From NCBI GenBank assembly GCA_030655215.1, contig JAURVZ010000057.1, forward strand, positions 1 to 48,013: 48,013 nt of DNA, written 5' to 3'. Shown here piece by piece: positions 37,325-44,031 of this stretch. Below the pieces are notes generated by a model that had not been told where the DNA came from, ran no database searches, and worked only from the letters and a program-made list of their open reading frames with translations. Source of the stretch: Pseudolabrys sp. GTDB lineage: Bacteria; Pseudomonadota; Alphaproteobacteria; Rhizobiales; Xanthobacteraceae. The position numbers and the translations under genes are program-made. The stretch's first letter is position 1; every line of letters starts with the position of its first letter.

Positions 37325-37349
37325 CTTTGAGTGATGCCGTCCGGCCCGG

Positions 37350-37514
37350 CTACTTGAGCTGGGTCGAAATGCTCGAGAACTTGGCGTTCAGCGAGGTGCC
37401 GAGACCGTTAACGACCGCGATGATGGCGACCGAAATGCCGGCGGCGATGAGGCCGTACTCAATGGCGGTGGCGCCAGAGTTGTCCTTCAGGAAACGCGAA
37501 AACAGGTTCTTCAT
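37350..37514 (-). CDS. pilA: Flp-family type IVb major pilin
   Basis: The 54-residue pilin subunit. The leader MKNLFSRFLKDNSG is cut by CpaA after the Gly of NSG/ATAIEYG. Mature residue Glu5-Tyr6 and the hydrophobic helix GLIAAGISVAIIAVVNGLG are the Flp signature. The short C-terminus ends TQLK. The ATG at 37514 follows GGAG by 7 nt; a further upstream ATG adds only seven residues and has no site. A terminator follows immediately, and a 464-nt AT-rich region lies upstream. The gene is often called flp or pilA. Confidence 0.93.
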   Translation of the reverse strand: MKNLFSRFLKDNSGATAIEYGLIAAGISVAIIAVVNGLGTSLNAKFSSISTQLK

Positions 37515-37978
37515 CGGTAGCTCCATAATCCACATATTTGCTGTCTGAGCAGGTCGGGCGCTGGATTGGTTTCCAGTTGTTCCCTTCCATGCGCGGACCG
37601 TACGGCCCCAAGTCTTGCGCCAACCTTAAGGTGATTGATGAAAGACGAGGGCATTCTGTGGATAGATTGCTAAATTAACAAAGTTTAACCTCGTGAATAC
37701 TATGGTTAACAGATCATTTACTGCAGTTTTTAATCAATAAAATGTAAGTCTTGAAGCGAATGCCAGCGTTTCCGCTGTCGTTTCTCAATCATAACCCAGC
37801 AAATACTGAAAAGCGCGCAATTGTCCGGGCTTCGAATACTTACATGAGAGGAAGGCCTGCGCTGCGCCGGCGCCTGCCGGGGCCATTTGTCCGTCTGAAT
37901 GCGCTGACTTTCACCGCATCTTAACCCGGTGGCGCGATACCGGTTGAACGGGATTCTGTCACCGAACAGGTCAAGCAC
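37515..37978. other. 464-nt intergenic region between divergent pilin and desaturase genes
   Basis: This is the longest non-coding stretch in the window. Positions 37640-37810 are much more AT-rich than the surroundings. They hold an inverted pair TTTAACC (37684-37690) and GGTTAAC (37704-37710), a near CtrA box TTAA-N6-TTAA at 37675-37688, and TTAA-N7-TTTA at 37706-37720. No open frame with a ribosome site, no tRNA and no convincing -35/-10 pair was found. It probably contains the pilin promoter (minus strand) and the desaturase promoter (plus strand). The length would also allow a small RNA, for which I see no terminator. Confidence 0.6.
37706..37720. promoter_or_regulatory. CtrA-box-like site in the pilin upstream region
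   Basis: TTAA-N7-TTTA, one mismatch from the CtrA consensus, overlapping the right half of the TTTAACC/GGTTAAC inverted repeat. It is about 190 nt upstream of the pilin start. Confidence 0.35.
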
Positions 37979-38806
37979 ATGCTCGCCGAATTTATTTCTG
38001 TCTTCACCGTTGCCGGACAGACCATGTTGAAGATCCTGCCGATCTCGATCGGCATGGGCATCGTCTTCGCTGCGCTGACGCATTGGTCGGCCTGCAATCC
38101 CGGCATTCAGTGGTGGCGCAAGCGGGAACTGGTGACCGACGTCCTGTACTGGTTCGTCATCCCGACCATCGCGCGCTTCGTTCGCATCGGCCTGATGGCG
38201 CTGGGCGCCGCCTACATCTACGGCATTCACGACAGCGACTCGCTGATCGCATTTTTCGACGACGGCTTCGGCCCGCTGGCGCAATTGCCGCTGTGGGGGC
38301 AGGCCCTGGTTTTCCTCGTCGTTTCGGACTTCCTGCTGTACTGGTTCCACCGGCTCTATCATGGCGCCAAGATGTGGAAGTATCACGCCATCCATCACTC
38401 CTCGACGGAGCTCGACTGGATCTCGGCCGCGCGTTTCCATCCGATCAACATTCTGTTCGGCACCGTGCTCGTCGATGTCGCGCTGCTGCTCGCCGGCATC
38501 TCGCCGAACGTGATGCTGTGGGTCGGCCCGTTCACGACCGCATCGTCTGCCTTCGTGCATGCTAATTTGAACTGGACGCTCGGGCCGTTCAAATATGTGA
38601 TGGCTGGTCCGGTGTTTCATCGCTGGCATCACACCGCGGCCGATCGCGGCGGCTCCAGCAACTTCGCCGGCACGTTTCCGATCTGGGACCTGATGTTCGG
38701 GACCTGGTACATGCCGAAGGGTGAGTTGCCGGACGAGTATGGCGTCGACGACAAGAACTTCCCGGAGTCGTTCGGTGGCCAGATGCTCTATCCTTTCAAG
38801 CAATAG
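37979..38806 (+). CDS. sterol desaturase/fatty acid hydroxylase family membrane protein
   Basis: A 275-residue di-iron membrane oxygenase. The eight-His pattern is present: HRLYH (124-128), HAIHH (136-140), His194 in VHANLNW, and HRWHH (214-218), within about four membrane segments. Family members hydroxylate or desaturate lipids such as sterols, carotenoids, hopanoids or fatty acids at the membrane. The substrate here is unknown. It starts divergently from the Flp pilin and points toward the secreted pilus-domain gene, so it interrupts the pilus cluster. No other lipid-modification gene is adjacent. The ribosome site is weak. Confidence 0.85.
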   Translation: MLAEFISVFTVAGQTMLKILPISIGMGIVFAALTHWSACNPGIQWWRKRELVTDVLYWFVIPTIARFVRIGLMALGAAYIYGIHDSDSLIAFFDDGFGPLAQLPLWGQALVFLVVSDFLLYWFHRLYHGAKMWKYHAIHHSSTELDWISAARFHPINILFGTVLVDVALLLAGISPNVMLWVGPFTTASSAFVHANLNWTLGPFKYVMAGPVFHRWHHTAADRGGSSNFAGTFPIWDLMFGTWYMPKGELPDEYGVDDKNFPESFGGQMLYPFKQ

Positions 38807-38830
38807 GCTTAAGGTGCGCTGAAGCGCCGC

Positions 38831-38845
38831 TTAACATTCTAGTAA
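38831..38845 (+). promoter_or_regulatory. CtrA-box-like site upstream of secreted pilus-domain gene
   Basis: TTAA-N7-GTAA, one mismatch from the CtrA consensus, about 100 nt before the start at 38948. It overlaps the edge of a weak AAG..GCGCT/AGCGC..CTT hairpin after the desaturase stop. Confidence 0.3.
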
Positions 38846-38947
38846 CCAGTTCCGGTTCCGGTTCATTCACCAATTTGCAGTCAACTGGGTTCGTTGAAGC
38901 GCGGCGTGTATGGCCGTGTTTGTGTTGCGTAGCGTTTGGAGAGTGCA

Positions 38948-39430
38948 ATGTCGGCCGTGTTCGGGCGTCGCAGCCGCGTGTTTGCCTTGGCTTTGTTTGC
39001 CGTGATGGCGCTTTACGCCGAGCCGGCGCACGCCGAGGACGTCACCGTCTCGGTGGACGAAGCGCGCATCATGAAGCTGCCCGACCGCGTCGCCACCATC
39101 GTCATTGGCAATCCGTTGATCGCTGACGCCGCGCTGCAAGGCGGCGGCGTTCTGGTGCTGACCGGCAAGGGTTTCGGCTCGACCAACATGCTGGCGCTCG
39201 ATCGTGCCGGCAAGGTGGTGATGGACACCACTATCCAGGTTGTCGGACCGGCAAGCCGCGATCTTGTCGTCGTCTACAAAGGCATTGATCGCGAATCCTA
39301 TAGCTGCGCGCCGGAGTGCGAGAAGCGCCTGACGCTCGGCGACTCGCAAGCGTTTTTCGGCGCTATCCTGGGCCAGGCCGGCACCCGCAATGGCGGTGGC
39401 GGCGGTGGCGGCGCCCCGGCGCCGCGCTGA
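38948..39430 (+). CDS. secreted stand-alone pilus-formation N-terminal-domain protein
   Basis: A 160-residue exported protein. The Sec signal (VFALALFAVMALYAEPAHAED) is followed by a domain like the N-terminal region of CpaC secretins: VTVSVDEARIMKLPDRVATIVIGNPLIADAAL, then VLTGKGFGSTNMLALDRAGKVV. The secretin part is missing. The C-terminal third has a Cys pair (SCAPEC), then a Gly run and APAPR tail. The ATG follows GGAG by 6 nt. It is upstream of the two TadE-like genes on the same strand and probably acts as an accessory to the secretin or periplasmic part of the Tad machine (inference). Such proteins are usually annotated as pilus assembly protein N-terminal domain-containing. Confidence 0.82.
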   Translation: MSAVFGRRSRVFALALFAVMALYAEPAHAEDVTVSVDEARIMKLPDRVATIVIGNPLIADAALQGGGVLVLTGKGFGSTNMLALDRAGKVVMDTTIQVVGPASRDLVVVYKGIDRESYSCAPECEKRLTLGDSQAFFGAILGQAGTRNGGGGGGGAPAPR

Positions 39431-39575
39431 TTGGTGATGCGGGCGAGGCTACGGTTAGCGGCTGCTTAACGCGGCCGCTGCGTTTCGACGCGTTCCGCGC
39501 ATGAAATTTAAAGTTCACCTTTGATACAAAACACGCACGGTTTGTAACGCCGTTGACCGACCCCGAGACGCCGCC

Positions 39576-40139
39576 ATGTTTGAACCCAACGCCACGGCTT
39601 CCAGGCTCTTGCGCAGCGCCACGCGCCTGCCGCTGCTGCGCCGCTTTGTGCGGCATCAGAAGGGCACGTCGGCCATCGAGTTCTCGCTGATTGCGGCGCC
39701 GTTCATCGCGCTGCTGTTTGCCATCATCGAAACGTCAATGGTGTTCTTCGCCGGGCAGACCTTGCAGGCCGCCGCCGCAGATGCGGCGCGGCTGATCATG
39801 ACAGGCGAGGCGCAGACCAAGAATTTCAGCCAGGCCCAGTTCAAAACCGAGGTGTGCAACCGCATCAAGGGTTTGTTTGACTGTGCCGGCGGCGTTTATG
39901 TCGACGTCAAGAGCTACACCAGCTTTACCTCGATCAATACGACGCCGCCTGTCACCAACAAGACCTTCAACACCACAATGACCTATAGCCCCGGCACCGT
40001 CGGCGATATCGTCGTGGTGTCTCTGCACTATCAGTGGCCGATCTACGTGTCGCTGCTCGGCAACCAGCTCGACAATCTCGCCGGCGGCAAGCGCCTGCTG
40101 ACAGCGACGTCGGTGTTCCGCGTCGAACCTTACAAGTGA
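39576..40139 (+). CDS. tadE: TadE-family minor pseudopilin
   Basis: A 187-residue Tad minor pilin. The basic N-terminal tail (about 30 residues) ends with a prepilin-type site KG/TSAIEFSLIA, with Glu5 of the mature form, followed by the hydrophobic helix APFIALLFAIIETSMVFFAG. The soluble part contains two Cys (VCNRIKGLFDCAG), probably a disulfide. CpaA should process it. It is 11 nt before the next pseudopilin gene, so the pair is cotranscribed. It could equally be named tadF; the two are hard to separate by eye. Confidence 0.88.
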   Translation: MFEPNATASRLLRSATRLPLLRRFVRHQKGTSAIEFSLIAAPFIALLFAIIETSMVFFAGQTLQAAAADAARLIMTGEAQTKNFSQAQFKTEVCNRIKGLFDCAGGVYVDVKSYTSFTSINTTPPVTNKTFNTTMTYSPGTVGDIVVVSLHYQWPIYVSLLGNQLDNLAGGKRLLTATSVFRVEPYK

Positions 40140-40150
40140 GCGAGCGCGCC

Positions 40151-40702
40151 ATGACCCGCCCGGTTTTCAAGTCCAACATCCTGCGCCGCTTCGCGCGCGA
40201 CAAACGCGGCGTCTCGGCGATCGAGTTTGCCTTCATCGCGCCGGTGATGATCGGGCTTTACCTCGGCGTCGTTGAAGTCTCGGAAGGCATCAGCGCCGAC
40301 CGCAAGGTCAGCCTGACAACGGCGACCTTGGCGAACCTCTCGGCCCAGGTTGCGACGATCTCGACCGCGGACATGACCAATATTCTCGACGCGTCGACCG
40401 CGGTCATTGCGCCGTATGACAAGGGCAAGCTGAAGGTGACGATCACCTGCATCAATATCGACGCCACAAAGAAGGCGACGGTGAAGTGGAGCGTGACCCG
40501 CAATGGTACGGCGAATACCGGCACGATGACGGTGCCCACCGCGCTGATCCAGTCGCCCGGACAATTAATTTTGGCGGAGGCGTCTTATGCCTATACGCCG
40601 ACCGTCGGCCGCAACATCACCGGCACGGTCAACCTCGCCGACAAGATGTATATGGCGCCCCGCATCAGCGCACCGACATACGGCTCCACTGCCTGCACCT
40701 GA
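40151..40702 (+). CDS. second TadE/TadG-like minor pseudopilin
   Basis: A 183-residue protein with the same plan as its neighbour. A basic tail (FKSNILRRFARDKR) leads to a processing site RG/VSAIEFAFIA, a membrane helix APVMIGLYLGVVEVSEGI, and a soluble domain ending YGSTACT with Cys residues. It lacks the von Willebrand domain of full-length TadG. The ATG at 40151 is preferred; in-frame codons further left only re-read the end of the previous gene. Its stop is 3 nt from the convergent regulator gene, and no terminator is visible between them. Confidence 0.85.
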   Translation: MTRPVFKSNILRRFARDKRGVSAIEFAFIAPVMIGLYLGVVEVSEGISADRKVSLTTATLANLSAQVATISTADMTNILDASTAVIAPYDKGKLKVTITCINIDATKKATVKWSVTRNGTANTGTMTVPTALIQSPGQLILAEASYAYTPTVGRNITGTVNLADKMYMAPRISAPTYGSTACT

Positions 40703-40705
40703 GCA

Positions 40706-41167
40706 CTAGCGCGCTTCGCTGATCGGCAACGCCGTTGTCGACTTGATCCGCTCCATGGCGAAGCGCGACGTGACGTTCTTCAGCGGCACCGTGGCAATCA
40801 ACTTCTTGTAGAACGTGTCGTAGCTCGCCATGTCGTGCACCACGACGCGCAGCACGTAGTCGACGTCGCCGGCCATGCGGTAGAACTCCATCACCTCCGG
40901 CATGGCGTTGACGACATCGGCGAACTTGCCGATCCATTCCTGCGAATGATCGCCGGTCTCGACCGAGACGAACACCGAAATGCCAAGCCCGACCTTTTCC
41001 GGATCGATCAGCGCGACGCGGCGCATGATCACGCCATCGGCCTCCAGCCGCTGCAGCCGCTTCCAGCAGGGGGTCGAGGACAGGCCAACCCGGGTGCCGA
41101 TTTCGGCGACGGAGAGCGAGGCATCCTGCTGCACGACGGCGAGGATCTTGCGGTCGATGGCGTCCAT
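40706..41167 (-). CDS. Lrp/AsnC family transcriptional regulator
   Basis: A 153-residue feast/famine regulator. The N-terminal helix-turn-helix (MDAIDRKILAVVQQDASLSVAEIGTRVGLS, then TPCWKRLQRLEADGVI) precedes a RAM/ACT-like ligand domain (about 65-145: VGLGISVFVSVETGDHS, YRMAGDVDYVLRVVVHDM). It should form octamers and respond to an amino acid. The ATG at 41167 follows AAGGG by 8 nt. A good promoter and repeated AT-rich boxes lie upstream, which suggests autoregulation. The target genes are not evident. Confidence 0.92.
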   Translation of the reverse strand: MDAIDRKILAVVQQDASLSVAEIGTRVGLSSTPCWKRLQRLEADGVIMRRVALIDPEKVGLGISVFVSVETGDHSQEWIGKFADVVNAMPEVMEFYRMAGDVDYVLRVVVHDMASYDTFYKKLIATVPLKNVTSRFAMERIKSTTALPISEAR

Positions 41168-41225
41168 TCTCAAACCCTTTGGATTTCTAGCATCGAATCT
41201 CTGTTCGAAGCGGTCAGAAAGAATT

Positions 41226-41281
41226 ATATTCTAAATCAGTTGCTTATGACGCAGTTATAGGGAAAAATATTCTATTTTCAA
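41226..41281 (-). promoter_or_regulatory. promoter and operator-like repeats of the Lrp/AsnC gene
   Basis: On the minus strand a sigma70-type promoter reads TTGAAA (41281-41276), 16 nt, TATAAC (41259-41254). Two direct copies of ATATTCTA (plus strand 41226-41233 and 41267-41274) are 41 bp apart, close to four helical turns. One lies in the spacer and one downstream of the -10. Spaced AT-rich boxes around their own promoter are typical of Lrp-type autoregulators. Confidence 0.7.
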
Positions 41282-41299
41282 GTGGAATGTTCGAGTGAG

Positions 41300-41412
41300 C
41301 CGTCACCCTGAGGTGCGAGGCCTCAGCCGAGCCTCGAAGGGCGACGGCTCAGAAAGCGCGGCCGTCTATCCTTCGAGGCTCGCGCCGGGGCGCTCGCACC
41401 TCAGGATGACGG
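41300..41412. repeat. intergenic palindromic repeat
   Basis: The ends CCGTCACCCTGAGGTGCGAG (41300-41319) and CTCGCACCTCAGGATGACGG (41393-41412) are inverted copies with one mismatch plus an internal shift. Inner arms GAGCCTCGAAGG and CCTTCGAGGCTC also pair. The unit type is common between genes in Bradyrhizobium-like bacteria. It lies between the regulator promoter and the 3' end of the PfkB-type kinase gene. Confidence 0.88.
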
Positions 41413-41447
41413 GTTTTGATTGCTGCAGTTGTGGATGTGAGCGGGAT

Positions 41448-42368
41448 TTAACCGCGCTCTTTCAAAAACGCGTCGACCTCGTCGCGCGTGGCGGCGCCCA
41501 TCAGGCCGCCGAAGCGGGTGCATTTGATCGCGGCAGCTGCGGCGCCAAACCGCATCGAAGCGACGACGTCCTGTGTCTCGGCGAAATGCACGGCGAAGCC
41601 GCCATGGAACGTGTCGCCGGCACCGAGCGTGTCGATCGCCTCGACCTTGAACGCATCCATGTGGCGGACCTCGCCGCCCTCGAGCCAGTACACGCCTTCC
41701 GGCCCGTTGGTGACGGCGAGGAAGCCGTCAAAGCTTTCGCCGAGCTTCTTCAGCGCGCCGGGCAGATCCTTGATGCCGGACGTCTCGCGCACGGCATCGG
41801 CGGAGCAGATAACATGCGAGCAGGCCTGAAACAGCGGATCATCCGCCGGTGTCGGCTTGTCGAAATCGAGCACGCGCGGAATGCCGCGTGTCTTCGCCGC
41901 GAGGCAAATCGGCAAGCTGATATTGCTGTAGCGATTGTCGAGCATGACGGCGTCGGCATCGGCCACGGTGCCTTCCGGATCTTCCGGCACCGCCGCGTGG
42001 AGGCCATGCGGCCGCAGCGTAGCGATCATTTTCTCGCCGTCGGCATCGATCAGGATCAGCGATGCCGCCGAGCGCGCGCCGGGCACGCGCAGCGCCTTGG
42101 AGACATCGATATTCTCCTTGGCGAAAGTCTTGATGATGGTGTTGGCGACGTCGTCATTCTCGTCGCCGACAGCGCCGATATAGGTGACGTGCGCGCCGAG
42201 GCGGGCCATGGCGACGGCGGCATTGCCGGCCTGGCCGCCGCTGGTGGTGACGAACTCGCTGGCTGAAACCTTGCCGCCGGCTGCGGGAAATTTCTCCACC
42301 CGCATGACGTTGTCTTGCACGGCGCCGCCGGCGCAAACGATGCGGATGACTTGTCTAGGCTCACTCAA
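41448..42368 (-). CDS. PfkB/ribokinase family carbohydrate kinase
   Basis: It phosphorylates a sugar or nucleoside with ATP. There are 306 residues from a TTG at 42368 that lies inside the nudC stop (TTTGAGTGA), with GAGGAAG just upstream, so translation is probably coupled. An ATG at 42401 would add 11 residues. The N-terminal CAGGAVQDNVMRV, GGQAGNAAVAMARLG (PfkB motif 1) and the catalytic DTLGAGDTFHGGF, with base Asp252, are clear. It resembles the sugar kinases of rhizobia; the substrate is unknown. Confidence 0.88.
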   Translation of the reverse strand: MSEPRQVIRIVCAGGAVQDNVMRVEKFPAAGGKVSASEFVTTSGGQAGNAAVAMARLGAHVTYIGAVGDENDDVANTIIKTFAKENIDVSKALRVPGARSAASLILIDADGEKMIATLRPHGLHAAVPEDPEGTVADADAVMLDNRYSNISLPICLAAKTRGIPRVLDFDKPTPADDPLFQACSHVICSADAVRETSGIKDLPGALKKLGESFDGFLAVTNGPEGVYWLEGGEVRHMDAFKVEAIDTLGAGDTFHGGFAVHFAETQDVVASMRFGAAAAAIKCTRFGGLMGAATRDEVDAFLKERG

Positions 42369-43311
42369 AGCGAACTTCTTCCTCGACCCAGGCTCGAACA
42401 ATGTGATGCGCGATGGCCACCGGTGGCGGCATGGTCAGCCCGCCGGGATGATTGCGCAGCAACATGCCGATGCACTCATCCTTGCTAAACCATCGAGCGT
42501 CCTCAAGTTCCGTGCGGTCGACGACAATATCGCGGCTCAGCGCCTCGGCGTGACATCCGATCATCAGCGACATCGGGAACGGCCAGGGCTGCGAGCGATA
42601 ATATTTCACCCGGCCGCAGGCGATTCCGGCCTCCTCGCGGGTCTCACGCTTGACCGCGTCCTCAAGGGATTCGCCGGGCTCGATGAAGCCGGCCAGGCAC
42701 GACCACATCGTCGGCGCAAAGCGCGGTGAGCGGCCGAGCAGGCAATTATCGCCATCGACGATAAGCATGATGACGACGGGATCGGTGCGCGGGAAGTGTT
42801 CGACCTTGCAGCTCGGGCAGACGCGTTTCCAGCCGGCATCGACCAATGTCGTCGCGTGACCGCAATTGGCGCAGAACCGGTGCCGCAAATGCCATTGCAG
42901 CACCGCCTTGGCTTCGGCGATCGGCGGCAGATGCTCGGCAGCGACCAGACCTTGTACGGCGATGGAGCGCAGATCGGTGACCAGCAGGTCGTCGCGCGTC
43001 TTCAGTGCTTCGGCGGCTTCCTGCGTGATGCCGAGGCCGAAGCGGCCTTCCTCATGCAGGTGGCCGAGAAAAACGGTTTCCGTGAAAGGCGCGAAGCTGC
43101 GCGCCTCGGCGAGCGAGAACAGAGGCTGGTTGAGCGGCGCGTCTTTCTTGGTGACGATCAGTTCGCCGCCAATGACGTAGCCGCCGGCCAGCGGGCCGTT
43201 CGCCATGGCGTCGATCGCCACCTGATTGCCGCGCAGTTCGGCGGCGCGCTCAAGGCGGTTTTCGGTGTAGCCGAGGAGGGGCTTGGGGCCGATATCGGGG
43301 AGGGCTGACAT
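42361..43311 (-). CDS. nudC: NAD(H) diphosphatase NudC
   Basis: It hydrolyses NADH to NMNH and AMP, and removes NAD caps from RNA in bacteria where this was tested. There are 316 residues from the ATG at 43311. A zinc site is formed by FCANC (Cys147, Cys150) and VCPSC (Cys165, Cys168). The Nudix box GFIEPGESLEDAVKRETREEAG starts near 208. The NudC-specific SQPWPFPMS is at 240-248 and distinguishes it from other Nudix enzymes. A TTG at 43347 would lengthen it by 12 residues, but neither start has a good ribosome site. It is 42 nt after the HIT gene and overlaps the kinase gene, suggesting a three-gene operon. Confidence 0.94.
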   Translation of the reverse strand: MSALPDIGPKPLLGYTENRLERAAELRGNQVAIDAMANGPLAGGYVIGGELIVTKKDAPLNQPLFSLAEARSFAPFTETVFLGHLHEEGRFGLGITQEAAEALKTRDDLLVTDLRSIAVQGLVAAEHLPPIAEAKAVLQWHLRHRFCANCGHATTLVDAGWKRVCPSCKVEHFPRTDPVVIMLIVDGDNCLLGRSPRFAPTMWSCLAGFIEPGESLEDAVKRETREEAGIACGRVKYYRSQPWPFPMSLMIGCHAEALSRDIVVDRTELEDARWFSKDECIGMLLRNHPGGLTMPPPVAIAHHIVRAWVEEEVRFE

Positions 43312-43353
43312 TGCGCGGAAACTCGCACGGCCGGCGGATTCGGGCAATGCGGG

Positions 43354-43767
43354 CTACAGCCCGAGTTGTCGCCTGAGCGCCGCGATAAACCCGTCCCGGA
43401 CCGCGGGATCGTAAGCCGTAGCCGGTGCCGCGCCCCAGACCGGTTTCGGCCAGGCGGCGTCGCTGTGGCGCCGGCCGATGATGTGGACGTGCAGTTGGGG
43501 CACCATGTTGCCGAGCGCGGCGACATTGAGCTTCTCGCATTCCGTGATCGCCTTGACGGCGCGGGCGGCGGCGTCGGTCTCGTGCATGAGCTGGAGGCGG
43601 TCGTCGGCGGTGAGATCGATGAGTTCCCGGATGTCCGGCCGCCGCGGCACCAGGATCAGCCATGGGTAATTGGCGTCGTTTGCCAGCAGGACGCGCGACA
43701 GTTTTAGGCCGCCCACCGGGACGGTATCGGCGGCCAGTTGCGGGTGCAGGGAGAAGGGTGATTCCAT
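43354..43767 (-). CDS. HIT-domain nucleotide hydrolase/transferase
   Basis: A 137-residue histidine-triad protein. The triad region reads GNMVPQLHVHIIGRR, so the first His is replaced by Gln91; the catalytic middle His93 and His95 remain. This QxHxH form is seen in a proteobacterial subgroup of small HIT proteins. DANYPWLILVPRR and ITECEKLNVAALGN are also typical. The ATG at 43767 gives MESPFSLHPQL, the usual opening; a longer frame upstream overlaps the SRP RNA promoter side and is unlikely. Substrate is unknown. It is upstream of nudC in the same direction. Confidence 0.88.
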   Translation of the reverse strand: MESPFSLHPQLAADTVPVGGLKLSRVLLANDANYPWLILVPRRPDIRELIDLTADDRLQLMHETDAAARAVKAITECEKLNVAALGNMVPQLHVHIIGRRHSDAAWPKPVWGAAPATAYDPAVRDGFIAALRRQLGL

Positions 43768-43814
43768 GGTCCGGAGCCTAGTGCGAAAGGCTGCCCGCGT
43801 CATTTGCAGGCAAC

Positions 43815-43843
43815 TTGCTTTTGGCCGCCATCCGCCCGATATA
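43815..43843 (+). promoter_or_regulatory. promoter of the SRP RNA gene
   Basis: TTGCTT (43815-43820), 17 nt, GATATA (43838-43843), placing the transcription start at about 43850, exactly the first base of the SRP RNA closing stem. Confidence 0.7.
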
Positions 43844-43848
43844 GGGAC

Positions 43849-43946
43849 CGGGAGGTTGGCGGTGGACGAGCCACTCGCCAACCGGGTCAGATCCGGAAGG
43901 AAGCAGCCCTAACGAGCCCGGTTCGGGTCGTTGTCAGCCTCCCACC
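43849..43946 (+). ncRNA. ffs: small bacterial signal recognition particle RNA (4.5S-type)
   Basis: The RNA part of the signal recognition particle, binding Ffh to target membrane proteins. The universal apical motif is present as GGTCAGATCCGGAAGGAAGC (43885-43904) followed by AGCCCTAA. The closing stem pairs GGGAGG (43850-43855) with CCTCCC (43938-43943), giving a hairpin of about 98 nt with internal loops. A T-run follows at 43949-43953. Its position just before dnaX-ybaB-recR is conserved in alphaproteobacteria. The exact 3' end is estimated. Confidence 0.95.
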
Positions 43947-43963
43947 CATTTTTCCACGATTCA

Positions 43964-44013
43964 TTGGCCGTGAAGCCACCTGCGCCGCTGCGGCGGGTGG
44001 CTCTGACGGCCAA
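43964..44013 (+). other. long GC-rich hairpin between ffs and dnaX
   Basis: Three stacked stems: TTGGCCGT/ACGGCCAA (43964-43971 with 44006-44013), GCCACC/GGTGGC (43975-43980 with 43996-44001), and CGCCG/CGGCG (43983-43987 with 43991-43995, loop CTG). It ends 18 nt before the dnaX start and has no T-run after it, so it is not a standard terminator. It would fold in the dnaX leader. Confidence 0.75.
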
Positions 44014-44031
44014 GGCTTGCGAGAATAGGTC

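Noticed and set aside
37560..37640. Sigma54 promoter for the pilin
   Set aside because: TTGGCGCAAGACTTGGGG on the minus strand resembles the -24 part but lacks the GC of the -12 element.
43964..44013. Intrinsic terminator for ffs
   Set aside because: No T-run follows the stem; the T-run at 43949-43953 directly after the SRP RNA is a better end point.
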